Assembly (NCBI GenBank): GCA_951213105.1
Contig: OX578140.1
Location: 120,821,653-120,885,652 of the forward strand
Length of the DNA: 64,000 nt
Direction of reading: 5' to 3'
From: Amaurobius ferox
Lineage: Eukaryota > Arthropoda > Arachnida > Araneae > Amaurobiidae
The first letter of the stretch is position 1, and each line of letters starts with the position of its first letter. Below, piece after piece: positions 23,691-35,559 of the stretch. The notes under the pieces were generated by a model. That model worked only from the letters and a program-made list of their open reading frames with translations. It was not told where the DNA came from and ran no database searches. Both the position numbers and the translations under genes were made by a program.

Positions 23691-24592
23691 ATGGAATTAG
23701 AGAGTAGAACTCCTAGGAAAAAGTTTCGTTTCCATTAATATCACGATAACTCCTGTTCTTAGAAACTCGAAACTTGGACTAAATTTATGGGAGGCTATTT
23801 TAAAGCTACCCACAAAATTTCTTTAAATTTGGTGCAGCTGTTCTCCCGTGATGATGAGACAAACGAAAGTTTCGTTTTTCATTAATATCGCGAGAACCCC
23901 TGGTGTCAGGAACACGAGACATGAACTAAATTTTAAGTGGGGCTATTTCAACACTACCTACTAAATTTCATCAAATTCGGTTCAGCCGTTCTCCTATGAT
24001 GTTGGATCATATACATACATACGTCATACAGACATACTTTTCTTCTTTATATATATAGATTGGTGATCTGAACTGATTCAATGAAAATATGCGCATGAAA
24101 GTACGTATTTATATGCCGCCAGGCAAATTTATAGACTCACTAGAATGTAAAATCTCGTCAGATTTCATAATTTAATTCATATACCGCCAAGCAAGTTAGT
24201 AAAATGATACGATATTTTGATGTGAAGTCTATGGTTCGAGCATCCAGACGAAATTGGGACGAAAACTAAGTGTGCTACCTATAAACTCTCTAGTGTCTAA
24301 AGCCATCTAATATTGTTTTATATAAATTACTTACATATCCACTCTGAAAAAATTGTGCACTCAATCGAATTTTCAAAATTTGGTTATCAAAAATGGAGGA
24401 CCTATTTGAAAGGGGGGGGGGGATTGTGTATCTGTAGTTTCACGCCCCAGTATACCAAGGAGCCTCCAATTAAATATTTGTGAAGAAAATAGATTTTAGC
24501 AGTCACTTAAACTAATATTTAAAAAAAAATAATTTTCATTTTATGAGGAACCAAACTTCAATATGCGACGGTTAAATATTGTTATATGTATT

Positions 24593-25546
24593 ACTTTCCT
24601 TATATACATAATGTATAAGAAAAGTATTGTGACGGGGTCGAAATTTCGAATTCGAGTTTTCGACGGGAGAGCACGTTTCAAGCAACCCTGATCACGAATC
24701 GAACATTTTTGAGGTGATGTCTGTGTGTTTGTGTGTGTGTGTGTGTGTGAAAGTATATGTGTGTGTGTGTCAGTGAGTCTGTGGAGACGATAACTGACGA
24801 AGGAATGGACTGATTCGAATGAAATTTGGTACAAAAATCACAGTCCATGAATACTGGAAGTCTATTGTTTTAAAACACAATCGAATGTTCAGAACCCCCC
24901 TAAATTCTCGAGTGAAATTTTGAAAAAATCATCAAAAATTCAAAACCTTTAATAAAGTTACGCAAATAGATATTTCTTATGTAATTTTCCTTAGAGAAAG
25001 ATTGACATAAACTTTAAAACGCTAGCATAAACCGTTCTTGAGATATTGCTTATTTTTCTTATAAATTTATCAAAAAAATCCCATAAATTAAAAAAAAAAT
25101 AGTAACTGTTGAGAAACATGTTTACTTTTCATATGTAATATCATGCGATAAATTTGGTGACATTTTCATGGATCTAACTCGTTCCATTCACGAGAAAATA
25201 TACTTTGAGTAATACTTTTGTATTTGAACTCCAATAGTAATTTATCTGCTGTAAGAATAACTTATTTCTCCGTCCACAACGCTTGGCGAGATTTTGGCGA
25301 CGAATTTAACGAAATGTCGCCAACTTGGCGACATTTTTAAATGTTGCCAAATTAACGAAAATCTCGCCGAATGGATAAAAATGACGTTAAATCAATGAAA
25401 ATGAAGACTCATTGAAGACAATTCAATATCTTGGAAATAATATAATTATCTACTATAAGAATAACATTTTTTTTTAAACTGTAAATGTAGTAAATTCATT
25501 GCATTATATAAGGAAAGTCATGTGTTGCCCATATCAGATTTTTTTT
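24593..25546 (+). mobile_element. HINE-like element, copy 4
   Basis: It has the same fold-back start, TG tract, body and GGAAAGTCATGTGTTGCCC tail with a T(8) end. ATATGTAT occurs just outside both ends (near 24583 and 25549), but the other copies show no comparable flank repeat. Confidence 0.6.
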
Positions 25547-26790
25547 AGATATGTATATTGATATAAGGCTATCTTATACAAAGAGCTAAAAATGTAATTT
25601 AGTATTAATAATGCTGGTAGAACAACCTTTAACAAAGCAGGCTTAATTGCATGCATTGATGTCTCTAGTAGCGTAGTGTGAGATTTTTGACCGGGGAGGC
25701 TGAAAATTTGGCAAACAATTTGGTATTACAAGTGTAATTTATATTTTAATTCGCATTTTCACAAGCCATATTTCAATAAGTTTATTTATTGCTAAATAAA
25801 ATAAAATAATTTTACATAAAAATGCAAAGAGTGGATGAAATGCACAAGATTTTAAAATGTTACCCACAAATACATACAAGATATAACATTTTAAATGTTT
25901 TCTTATTTTTATAAATTAGATGAATTTTTACAAACATTTTATTAATTAAATATGAAGTCATGGTCGTTTATAGGGGGAGGTAAGAAGGTGTCACACTCCC
26001 CCTTGGACATTCAATATAACAAAGGCGAGCATCAAGCCAGTCGATGTTGTACATCATGTGCTCGAGGTTACTTTACAGGCGCCTATGCTTGAAGTAAAAA
26101 CATATTAGAATATTATTAGTAAGTGATAGAAAAATATATCAGTTTTGTAAATATAAACAGTTAGAACTAACGCAATAAAGCAATTCAAAGGAGTGCATTG
26201 AAAATGGGTGAGAAATATATCTGGAACATAAGCTTAGATGAAAATCACTATAGTCAACAATGTCTTTAAACAATTTTGTATATTAATTATTTACAAATAC
26301 TATACTTTGAAAACTTAAAAATATCTTAACCACAATATGCTAAAAATCCGCTAGAAAATTATCAATGGCTTTTGTTTAGCAGAGATTCCTGTGTAACGTG
26401 ATTTTTAAAGGACAATCAGATTTATTCTTTCTAAAACTCCCAAATATGCAAGAGGATGCTTCGCCATTTTGTTGCTGTGACTAAGTCTACTTCACAAACT
26501 ACTGAAGTTTAATGGTAGTCATAGTATGAAGTTTAATGGCAGTCATAGCAGACCTAGTATGTTTCTTCGTCTTTACATTCTTTAAATTTAAATGAATGTC
26601 ATGTTATTCGTGGAAAATGCCTCATATATTTTAGTATTACATATGACTATTTTCTGCGAAGATTAATTAATAGAACCATGTTTGACCCAAAATGGCGGAT
26701 CTCTCAGCCTTGCCCAAGAAATTTTCCTTCATGAGACGTTACGTCCCATATCCATCCATTGTCTGTTTATAAAGGGTTGAAAATGTATGT
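25547..26790. other. AT-rich sequence, no gene seen
   Basis: No coding domain or shared repeat was recognised. A GGGGGAGG / CCCCC pair near 25973-26004 can form a weak hairpin. Confidence 0.35.
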
Positions 26791-26811
26791 AATCAATAGT
26801 TACACATTTAT

Positions 26812-26860
26812 TCCAGAAATGTGTAACTATTGATGTAATCAATAGTTACACATTTCTGGA
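26812..26860. repeat. Perfect 23-bp palindrome with 3-base loop
   Basis: TCCAGAAATGTGTAACTATT plus GAT is followed by GTA and then by its exact reverse complement. A third, partial copy of one arm (ATCAATAGTTACACATTT) lies just upstream at 26792-26809. A hairpin or cruciform is possible. Confidence 0.85.
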
Positions 26861-26997
26861 AGCTAGCTTATCAGCCAGGGCGGAGTTTAACAGGTGGGCG
26901 GTTCTAATACCACATTTCTTTCAATGCACCGTCAAGTTCTAGATATACGTTTTAATGGGAAAAATACTTTGAAACGTTTCATTTTAAGTCAGTAAAG

Positions 26998-27262
26998 TTG
27001 TTGTTGAGACCCATGACATCCAGATCGTCCGACTTACCAGAAAGGTGTAAGGTAACTGTTTGGACGACCGGGAAGTGCCACCCAATTTAGACCGGAACCC
27101 AGTGGGGGAGGCATCTACAGGGACCATACCCTCCTTCCCCTACCACCAACCTCTCGGAAGAACTTACGAACCCACATGTTTAACGTGATCGTACTCCGCA
27201 TGAACACGACGGCAGTTGTGGCAGCGTGCAAATCCAGCGCAAAGCACCGGTATACCGCGCCC
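26998..27262 (-). mobile_element. tRNA-derived SINE with damaged head
   Basis: The tail, body and AACGTGATCGTACTCCGC block match the family on the minus strand. The head is altered: the B-box block is deleted and GCTAACCAATGGG is replaced by AAAGCACCGGTA, although the terminal TACCGCGCCC remains. No clear target duplication is visible. Confidence 0.75.
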
Positions 27263-27269
27263 GAAATGC

Positions 27270-27340
27270 GCCAACAGCACGCGGTGTTCCCAGGTGGTCA
27301 CCCACCCAAGTACTAACCGCGCCCTTTCGCTACTATGCTG
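27270..27340 (-). pseudogene. 5S rRNA-derived fragment (3' half)
   Basis: The minus strand reads GGTTAGTACTTGGGTGGGTG, then ACCACCTGGGAACACCGCG and TGCTGTTGGC, which is the 3' half of a 5S rRNA gene including the C box of its internal promoter. The 5' half is missing or unrecognisable beyond about 27340. It lies seven bases from the head end of the SINE in the same orientation, so it may be a 5S-SINE chimera, a 5S-headed SINE, or a chance neighbour. Confidence 0.7.
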
Positions 27341-27672
27341 GGTTTTGTTGTTTAGCCTCTTTTTGTTTAGCCGATATAGTCTAATATTCATTTGGGCATT
27401 CAGATCCAGGCTTATGTGCATTTAAGAAGGAAATCCGAAGAAACGAACGTCTGTATTTCTGACACGTACATCTGCTTAACATTATTTTCGCTACATTTTA
27501 TGTTGTAATGAATTGATTATTGTGCTTAAAGTCAAGTTCTATATTTATTTATAGTTGTATCATAGATAATCTCGGTCTGAGTTAGGTCTCGGTTTGAATG
27601 AATACCAATTTGCATACCTATAAATGTTTATATTGGTATAAAATTGTAATCATTCCCAATTTTGCATTAAAC

Positions 27673-29814
27673 CACAGCCGGTTTACACACAGGCCGTGGC
27701 ACCACTGAGGAGAAATTGTCGTGACGTCACGGTAAGAGGGGAGCATTCGGAAAGAAGAGAACAAAAATCCAAGCGCGATCAGCGTCCCTCGTGGAGTGGT
27801 TGATGATTGCAAAATGATTTTGAGGTTTTCGGAATGTTCTATTAGTTTTATAGCACCGTGTTTTGTGCATAATAAGTTGTTCTTATGTTTTATTACCATT
27901 TAACTGGCTGCTTTAGAGCCATTTTTTAAATAGTTTATATCTGCGTAATTATCAATGCCTCGCACGTGTTCCGTTCCCGGTTGTCGGTCGAACTATACCG
28001 CAATTTCTAAAAGTATAATGACTTTTCAACAAGAGCAGCAAAACAGCAGCCTGCCAACTTTAGAAGATATCAAGGTTTATTTTTGTACTATTCAAGGAGA
28101 AAATTGGACCCACCTTTCAATCGATGACAAGCTGTATCTTTTTAAAGTTCGCATTAATGTATCATCTGTGCCATGTGTTATTGCGAGTATCAGCATATGG
28201 CAAAAAAAACGTTCGATGTGTTTTTTGAAAATCTCCAGTGCAGTGAGAGGCAGCTACAAAAATGTGGAATACAATTTAGCCTAATTAAAAATAAACGTGA
28301 TCTGGATTTATTAATAATTGCATGTGAAACTGTGCATTCTACTCCATCACAACTTAATTATATCGAAGCCGCAGTGAAGCTGTTGGAGAAACAGAAGCAG
28401 GTATGTTTAGAAATTTGCACCGCCAAATTAGACTTTTTAATTGAACAAGTAAAACTGCTAGGAAAACCAAAAAATCAGCTTCGATTTTCACAAAAACTAT
28501 TTATTCTATGCTTTAAAATATACTTATCTAGTTTTTCGTGCTATAAGGTATTTAGAAATTCAAAGGTGTTGACATTGCCCCATGTGAGAACATTAAGTAG
28601 AATTTCAAAAAAGTTAAATGTGGATTCAGATTTTTTTAATCCGTGTAATAGTTATTTAAAACGTAGGGTACAATGTTTAAACGAAGACCAAAAATTTGTC
28701 TCTCTCTTAATTGATGAGATTTATGTTGATCCTAGGTATACGTTTAAATGTGGTAAATTTACCGGTGATTGTTTGGATAGTAATGAAAAAGCAAAAACTG
28801 TCCAACTGTTTTTGTTTACATCTACGTTTTCGAATTATAAGGATGTAATAGCAGTTGCCCCAGTTTCAACATTTACGGGACAAAAGCTCTATAATTTGGC
28901 ATCTATGTTAATTTGCAAGTTAAAAGAACTTGAACTTAATGTATTGTCTGTTATTAGTGATAACAACAATATTAATATAAGCATGTTTGCTTTTTTTAAG
29001 AAACACGATAAATTTAATGATGCTGTATATAATCCAAGTAATCCTGATATTCCTCTGTATTTGATGTATGATCCTGTTCATTTATTAAAATCTATAAGAA
29101 ATAATTAGTTAAATGTAAAAGACACTAAATTGCAGTACCCTGATTTCCAAAATAATGAAAACCTTAAAGAGGCACATTTTTCTGATTTACGGAATTTATA
29201 CAACTTTGAAAGATGTAAACTCCTTAAATTTTCTCACGTGTTAACATTAAAATTATTATATCTATCTAACATTGAGAGGCAAAAAGTATTCCTTGCATTA
29301 AAAGTATTCAATATTCAAAATTCTAATATTTATTAAAAATCAATTGAAGTGATTTTTCTCATCAGCAATGTGAAAATATTTCAAATTATATGTAAAAATA
29401 GAATTGTCACACAATATTTTTTGCTATTATACATATGGTTGTAGAAATTTTGATTTCATATTAATTGCATTGTTTACAGTAGTAGAAAAAAAAATGAAAG
29501 CTACTTAATATTCATTAACACTGGGTTTGTAACTGTAAAAGGATCTAGATTATATATAATTTTGTAATCATTTAGACAGAGTAGTTCTTGTTTTGTGGGA
29601 GCTCCAGTAAATGAATATACTCCCCCCCATCTAAGTTTAGATAATCTGTATGAAATTAACTGTGCTAAAATTTAGGCATAGAAATGAGTAAAAGTGTAAT
29701 TATTTTGAAATATTTTTAACTCTCAATTTGCAAGTTTTCCCGAATTAGCGAGAGTTCCCCTTCTAGCGTCACGTCATGATACTGGCGCCACGGCCTGTGT
29801 GTAGATCGGCTGTG
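27673..29814 (+). mobile_element. P-like DNA transposon, internally deleted
   Basis: 32-bp terminal inverted repeats start CACAGCCG, share TACACACAGGCCGTGG, and differ at three positions. The flanking host sequence ATTAAAC occurs on both sides (27666-27672 and 29815-29821), or eight bases ATTAAACC if the junction C is shared, which fits the 8-bp duplication of P elements. Subterminal GTGACGTCACG and GTCACGTCATG lie near the two ends. At 2142 bp with a truncated gene it is non-autonomous. The C-terminal part of the transposase is not present. Confidence 0.88.
27955..29336 (+). pseudogene. P-like (THAP/Transposase_P) transposase pseudogene
   Basis: It starts MPRTCSVPGCRSNY, the first Cys pair of a THAP zinc-binding domain, but the rest of the C2CH domain (conserved Trp, Pro, Cys-His) is missing, as if deleted. 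The frame runs through WTHLSIDDKLYLFKVRINVS until a one-base frameshift near the A run at about 28202. It then continues in the ATG-28173 frame with LLIDEIYVDPRYTFKCGKF, the RNase H-like core containing a catalytic Asp of P/THAP9-type transposases, and YDPVHLLKSIRNN. There an expected Trp codon is TAG (29106-29108). The same frame stays open to 29336. So it has a deletion, a frameshift, a nonsense codon and a lost C-terminus. Confidence 0.88.
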
Positions 29815-30747
29815 ATTAAACCCCTAAATTATCCACTAAGGGGCGTTGCAATAACTTTTATTTGATCGGGGATGGTTACTTTATTCTAGATAGTTCTAAC
29901 GTGTACATTCATGCACCTTTTCTTACAAAGTTATTGGGGTACGTAAGGACTTTAAGAACCTTGTATTTTATTGAAATATTTCACTTTATGACTGTACTCA
30001 TTTTATTGTTATATTTATGCGTCGTTACTTTTTCAATTCCAGGTCATAATTTCAAAGAAATTTGGAATCCAAACTGAACTTGAAACCATCGGTGCTGGAA
30101 GCTGGAATGTTTCAAGCTCTAAAATCATTTTGGAAGATACGACTTCGGAGAATGTCGTCGTTGATTTCTTATACATCTCTGGCGTAATTTATATAATGTA
30201 ATATTTAATTAAATTAAATACTCGTCTTTTAATATTTATATTTTAAAATATAAGATTTATTGCGTTCGTATAATATAGTGTATTGTATGTTTCCACAATA
30301 ACCCCCAATTTATCTTACAAGTGCGAGCTCACTTACTGCAGCTGAAAATTAACTCATTGCCCGTTAATCACAAACTTTATCTTTTAAATTATATTTATTT
30401 ATGTACACAAATTATTGATATGCATTTTCACAATAACCATTAATAACTAATTAATTTAAGATAATCATTGATTCTATTTCTTTTAGAAATGACCTAGGAG
30501 GTTATGTGAGACCTTAATTATAACTGAAAATTGAAAGGATTTGAGCTCGACATTTGCAATTATATTTTCTTGATACATTCCTCTTTTCATGAAATTACGC
30601 TGTATTAATGGACATGGCTTAGCTGGGGATATATAGCACTAACATCGAGTTGATATTCACAGCATATACGTTCTTCTTCTTTTTATAGGAGCCTTTCATT
30701 TTCGTGTCACAACCAACATTTTTGCTGAAATGATAACAGAGAAGAGT
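29815..30747. other. AT-rich sequence after the P-like element
   Basis: The short frame at 29862-30077 has no known domain. Nothing else was recognised. Confidence 0.35.
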
Positions 30748-30989
30748 AATAATGGAGATGAAACATGGGAAGTTTCTTAAGCAATAATGAAGATGAAACA
30801 TGAAAAGTTTCACAAGCAATTATGCCGATGAAACATAAAATGTTTCTTGGGCAATAATGAAGACGAAACATGAAAAGTTTCTGAATTAATAATGAAGATG
30901 AAACATGAGAAGTTTATTAAGCAATAAAGATGAAACATGAAAAGTTTCTGAAGCAATAATGAAGATGAAACATGAAAACTATCTCAAGC
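30748..30989 (+). repeat. 35-bp tandem repeat, seven units
   Basis: The unit AATAATGAAGATGAAACATG plus AAAAGTTTCTTAAGC repeats seven times. One unit is three bases shorter and all show scattered changes. It is moderately old and non-coding. Confidence 0.85.
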
Positions 30990-31199
30990 AATTACATTAG
31001 TCAAAGCAATCATTAGTGTAGAGGATCTTAAATTTCTTGGTTAATTTTCAAGCAAACAAATTACTTTCTATCAGTTAAATTACACACAAAATGCTTGAAA
31101 TTTATTTCAATCGAAAATGCAAGTAAATAACAGCCTCTTGAGTATACATTTTTGCAGGTATACTGATACTTTGAGAAACAGATAAAGGGTGTGTTTCAC

Positions 31200-31395
31200 A
31201 GTATGTCTATTCTAAAATTTTCTCTTCCATCGGCATCTTCTGAAAGATGGACTGGACAGACAATCACCTCAATTGATATTTTACGTTTCTCACGCTATTT
31301 ACCAATCACTGAGCAATATTTTAGTGTTCCATGACACTGTTCAACTCATCGCTGCGCGTAATGAGTTACATAGAGGTCTAACAGAGAAAGTACCT
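31200..31395. repeat. Dispersed repeat family R, copy 4
   Basis: CTCTTCCATCGGCATCTTC, GATGGACTGGACAGACAATC and TTTACCAATCACTGAGCAA match the core of copy 1 at 16043. Confidence 0.5.
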
Positions 31396-34195
31396 GCTTC
31401 TTGAACGGGATGAATTGACTTTTAGTCGTAGTTGTAGATTTTTCAATATAGCAGAAATCTCAGCATGATGCAAACTAGCAAAAAGTTACAGTGCTTAAAC
31501 CATCCAACCATCCTACTTCTTCTCATAAGCTTTGGTGGGGGTTACAAAAATACCCATTTTTGTGATAAATACAAAGCATTTCTGAAAAAAAAAAGAATCA
31601 CGTCTCTAGCTCAAGCGGTTCTAGAGATGCCGTTCTGGAGAGTGATGCTCTAGCAATTATTTATTTGATCATGCTGCTCGGTTATCCCATCTAGTCTTAG
31701 TAATCTCCTCTAGTTATTGATAAATATATGATCATGTTCCTCGTTTATCTCACCCGGAAATAATTCTTATTATTTACATCTGATTAATGCGAAACACCTT
31801 TTTAAAAAAACCAGGCCTTTAGTACGAGTGGTTTTGGATAAGGCTGTTAAATATACAGGCTGGTGCAAAAGCGGTCATCTTGAGTCTTAGTTGAAGTGAT
31901 GGCTGTACATGTCGGAAAGAGGATTGTTTATTTCTCAAATTTTCTCGGGATCTTAAGGAAATTTAAACATCCTTGACTATTTTCTAGCTAGAATGATTGG
32001 GTACCCTTTTTGGAAAGCAGAAGCACCTGTTTCGTATCTAAGTTGCACATCAAGTATCAGTCATGTAACATGCGCGTACCATTGAAATAGCACAGACAGA
32101 TTATAACTGACTCTTCTGGTTGGAGTCAAAATGGCGGTTGCGTCAGCTTGTATATTTAGGAGCCATAGTTCTGGAGATACAGAAAGCAATGCGCTTGGAC
32201 ATTCCACCCTTTCTTTAGTCTTTAGGGATGGGTAATGGAATTACAGATTAATCTTTTCAGATCGGCTGACGAAAAACTTCTTCTATTGAAGAAAAACTTT
32301 AATATTGATTACAACGTCATTAGACTTAGCGAGAGCAGCGAGGTGTCAAAGAAAGTGAATACAAATCTTTTTCCGGAGAAAATACTAAAACTGTCTTTAT
32401 TCAAAGAACAGTGTCTTGCCACATACAATGGATAGTTGCTTTAAATATAGGTAACAAAACATATATACATAAGAGCTTGTTGTTGATGATTGCATTAAAG
32501 GTTCCATAAGAAAATGCAGGATGAAACAGTAAGTCATATTACATTTGCTGATATACAATTCATCTTCCACCACCTGCAGGTCGCATATCTGGAATAATAC
32601 ATATTCCTTAAGTTTTAACGTTAAAGCGACACACAATGATCAGTCATCACTTAATAGATGCGTAAATTTCTATGGAAAAACGAACTTATATTTACTTGAG
32701 TTTAAAACACATTTTCACCGGTAGATTATGATTAAAACTAACTGTGACTTAAACCATCATCAACAGATTAAATCGTCTGATACTCATTACTAATCTCCTT
32801 CACCGGTTTCCATCTGATCATATGCGTTTAGAAGATGAGGTAGAACAAGACCTCTGATCCAACTCGCGAATCAACTTCTGATTCCGCTCTTAATTCAGCT
32901 CTTACTACCTATCCTGTTCCCATACCGAACCTTTTATATACACTAGGATGGGTACCTCTCAGAATATTACATTATCCGGGGTCTATCCTAATTATACAAA
33001 TGAGTTTGTATACGGGTCGCATACTTAAGTTGCATGAAGACTTCTGCTGCTGAAAGAACGCCGGGAGTCACTCCCGAGAGCGAAGTAAGTGGTTCAAAAC
33101 TAAGTTTGTGTGTTTATAAACTTAGTCCATGGGGGAAATAGTGAGCCACGATGTTTATTTACATTCTTTCAGCAAATTTTTGGTGATTACCTTTAGCATT
33201 TGAAGAACATCCGTAAAAAATTTCAGATTCATGGGTAGAGCAGTTGAGAAAATACGCATATATCGCCACTCAGTCATCGCACTTCTTCCCGTCCACTTAG
33301 TGGCGAGTAGATCAAAAAATCCATTTCAGACTTTCATTATAATCATCGAGAAATATCCCAAAACATTTTCAGGTACCTAACTCAAGGAGGTGGAGAGATG
33401 CTATGATTCTGACGCTCGGTGGTACCTCCTTACCATTTCTCACCTCCTTAGGTACCCCTTCTCATCCTCAAAAGTATATTTTCTTATTGTCACTTATGAT
33501 GAACGTTATTGAACATTTTTATGTTCCTATCTCGGAGGTTTCGCGAAATATATACTGGGTCCCTATCTCTCGTTCCAAACTTTTAATGATGGATTACAGA
33601 AACGCCTGTAAAATTTCAGGTCCCTAGCTTGGGGGCTATTTAGATATGACTTCCTGATCCTCCTTCATCATACCCATTTCTCTCTCACTCCCTTAGGGGT
33701 GGGTTATAGAAGTATTATTACTTAGTGTGTGTTACTTGAATTTTGAGTCACAATGCAATATTACAGTTTCGGAAGAGGAAGCTGGACCTAAGAAGATGGT
33801 TTCTGAAACAGAGATGCAATATCTTTAAACTTCCCTGGAGCACACGTGCACTGGATGTGGATCAGGAGAACAACGGACGCTCTTGAATTTCAAGGGGGCT
33901 CTGATGCTGGCCGAGCGGAAGGGGCTGACCCGGAAGGTCAAGGGATATCATATTGAACGCGGGACAGTTAACGTGAGAATTTTTCACAAACGAAACAAAT
34001 ATTTGGTTCCTAGAATTTCAATAACAAAATCAAGCCAATAATATTGCCGTAAGGCGTGTTCTGAATATTTGGTTAGCCAATAATAAACAGGGGCAAGTTG
34101 AAGTTTTAAAATGTAAAAATCGAGAACTTGAAATGAAGTGTTGATCAGGAACGGTCGCAGGGAGAGACGCTCGGACCTGACCCTTTCGCGGAGAC
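31396..34195. other. Unassigned sequence
   Basis: No gene was recognised. Short frames near 32235 and 33403 carry no known domain. CGGGAGTCACTCCCG near 33061 is a small palindrome. The GC-richer stretch 33770-33960 could be decayed coding sequence but matches no family I know. Confidence 0.35.
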
Positions 34196-34239
34196 AAAAC
34201 CTCTGAGAGCCCTGGATCTCAACGGTCCGATGGAAGTAG

Positions 34240-34335
34240 GCCTTTTCACACTCGCATAAAGGTTGCATACTCGCATGCATACTCGCATTAAGGTTTGCAT
34301 AACTCGCATATATGCATACTCGCATGAAGGTTTTC
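34240..34335 (+). repeat. Short repeats of TACTCGCAT
   Basis: Six or so copies of ACTCGCAT, alternating with AAGGTTTGCATA-like pieces, lie within ~95 bp. It is an irregular minisatellite. Confidence 0.6.
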
Positions 34336-35039
34336 CTAACACTCTCTAATCCCTCTACTTTGGCTATCCTAAACCAAAAGGAGATGGCAATTGACACGGC
34401 ATTAAGATAATGTTGGGAATTATTATTATATTGAAATCATATGTAAGTAATAACGGGTAATTAGAATTCATATTTTGAGTGTATTGTTTGAAATGAATAT
34501 CACGATCTCTGGGATAATGAACTTAGTGTAAATATATATGCCAAAATGTTAATAGTAGATGATACCTTAATATGCGGATTATCCCAAATAAATGTTATTG
34601 TTTTATTATTAATTACTAGTCTTCATTTTAAGTGCTTGTGCAGTTGTTTTGATTGAAGTATTTCTACGATCACGGCCTTCTTCGCGTCCTTACCGGACGT
34701 GTGGGATTCCTACGTAGCAGTGTGTACCTATGACACATGTACTTTCTTGAAAAAATGCAGGTCACTAGCTGAAGTGGTTGGGGAGGTATGGGATAAGTAA
34801 ATCATCTATTCTGTTAGTCAATAAGGGCTTTGCCTTTCATATACATACACTGCTTGGCCAGAAAATGTAGCTGTTTGAATTGAAATATATCAAACTTAGC
34901 TATTGATTTAATCAGTATTGTAGTGCTTTTTAAATGTTTCTACTGAAAATTCACCCTTAACATGAATAAGTAAATAGCACTTCGTGCAAAGGATAAGAAA
35001 CTTCAACGACCTATTTTTATACAAATAAGTTAATGAAGC
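34336..35039. other. AT-rich sequence, no gene seen
   Basis: Nothing was recognised before the start of the Penelope-like fragments. Confidence 0.35.
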
Positions 35040-35559
35040 ATATAGATGCTTCGAGGATACGCTGCATTCCCTTAGTTAGTGCAAGAGAACCAAGAAATCC
35101 GAAGTCAAAAAGACTAAATCTAAGGTATCCAAGACATTTTTTTTTCGGGGCACCTGTGAGAAAATTCACGTATCCCCCCATTGAAACTAGAGATCTTATA
35201 CGTAGTTTGGAGTTATTGATGGATGTGAAACATTCCATTATCTAAGACTAATGGGCTCAGGGGAGAAGCAGAAGGGTTTATATATCCAAGACCAAGATTA
35301 AGAGTTTACTTTAGAGAGCCAATCAGAAAGCAGAATAAAGAACAGTCCATTCAATCCAAAACGAGAAGTAACACATAAGATTGGCCTACGCTTGCACATA
35401 GCAGTAATACCCCGACAAGACGACTCAAGCCTGAATAAGAATAGATTTGACCCAAGACAAAAAGTAAATTAAAACGACATAAGAGCTCCAAAGGTTAAGA
35501 AATGGAAACAAAGAAAGTGAAAACATTTACAAGTCACTCCACTAGACAGCGGACAATAA

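Larger units (their letters stand above)
22089..24059 (-). mobile_element. Helitron, non-autonomous, with paralogous empty site
   Basis: Read on the minus strand, it begins TCTATATATATAAAGAAG (at 24059) and ends CGGCGGGTAATCGCTGCTAG (at 22089). A short GC stem-loop precedes the terminal CTAG. The host bases are A before TC and T after CTAG on that strand, and there is no target duplication. The upstream duplicate (21878-22088) shows the uninterrupted sequence, so the insertion lies exactly between A and T, the Helitron signature. A second, inner TC start lies at 22207. A SINE (23394-23690) is nested inside. No Rep/helicase gene is present, so it would depend on a helper. Confidence 0.85.

Noticed and set aside
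24581..25557. ATATGTAT on both sides of HINE-like copy 4 as an 8-bp target duplication
   Set aside because: The other three copies show no flanking duplication and the sequence is simple AT-rich, so chance is likely.
27270..27340. Functional 5S rRNA gene
   Set aside because: Only the 3' half is present, with changes, so the internal promoter is incomplete.
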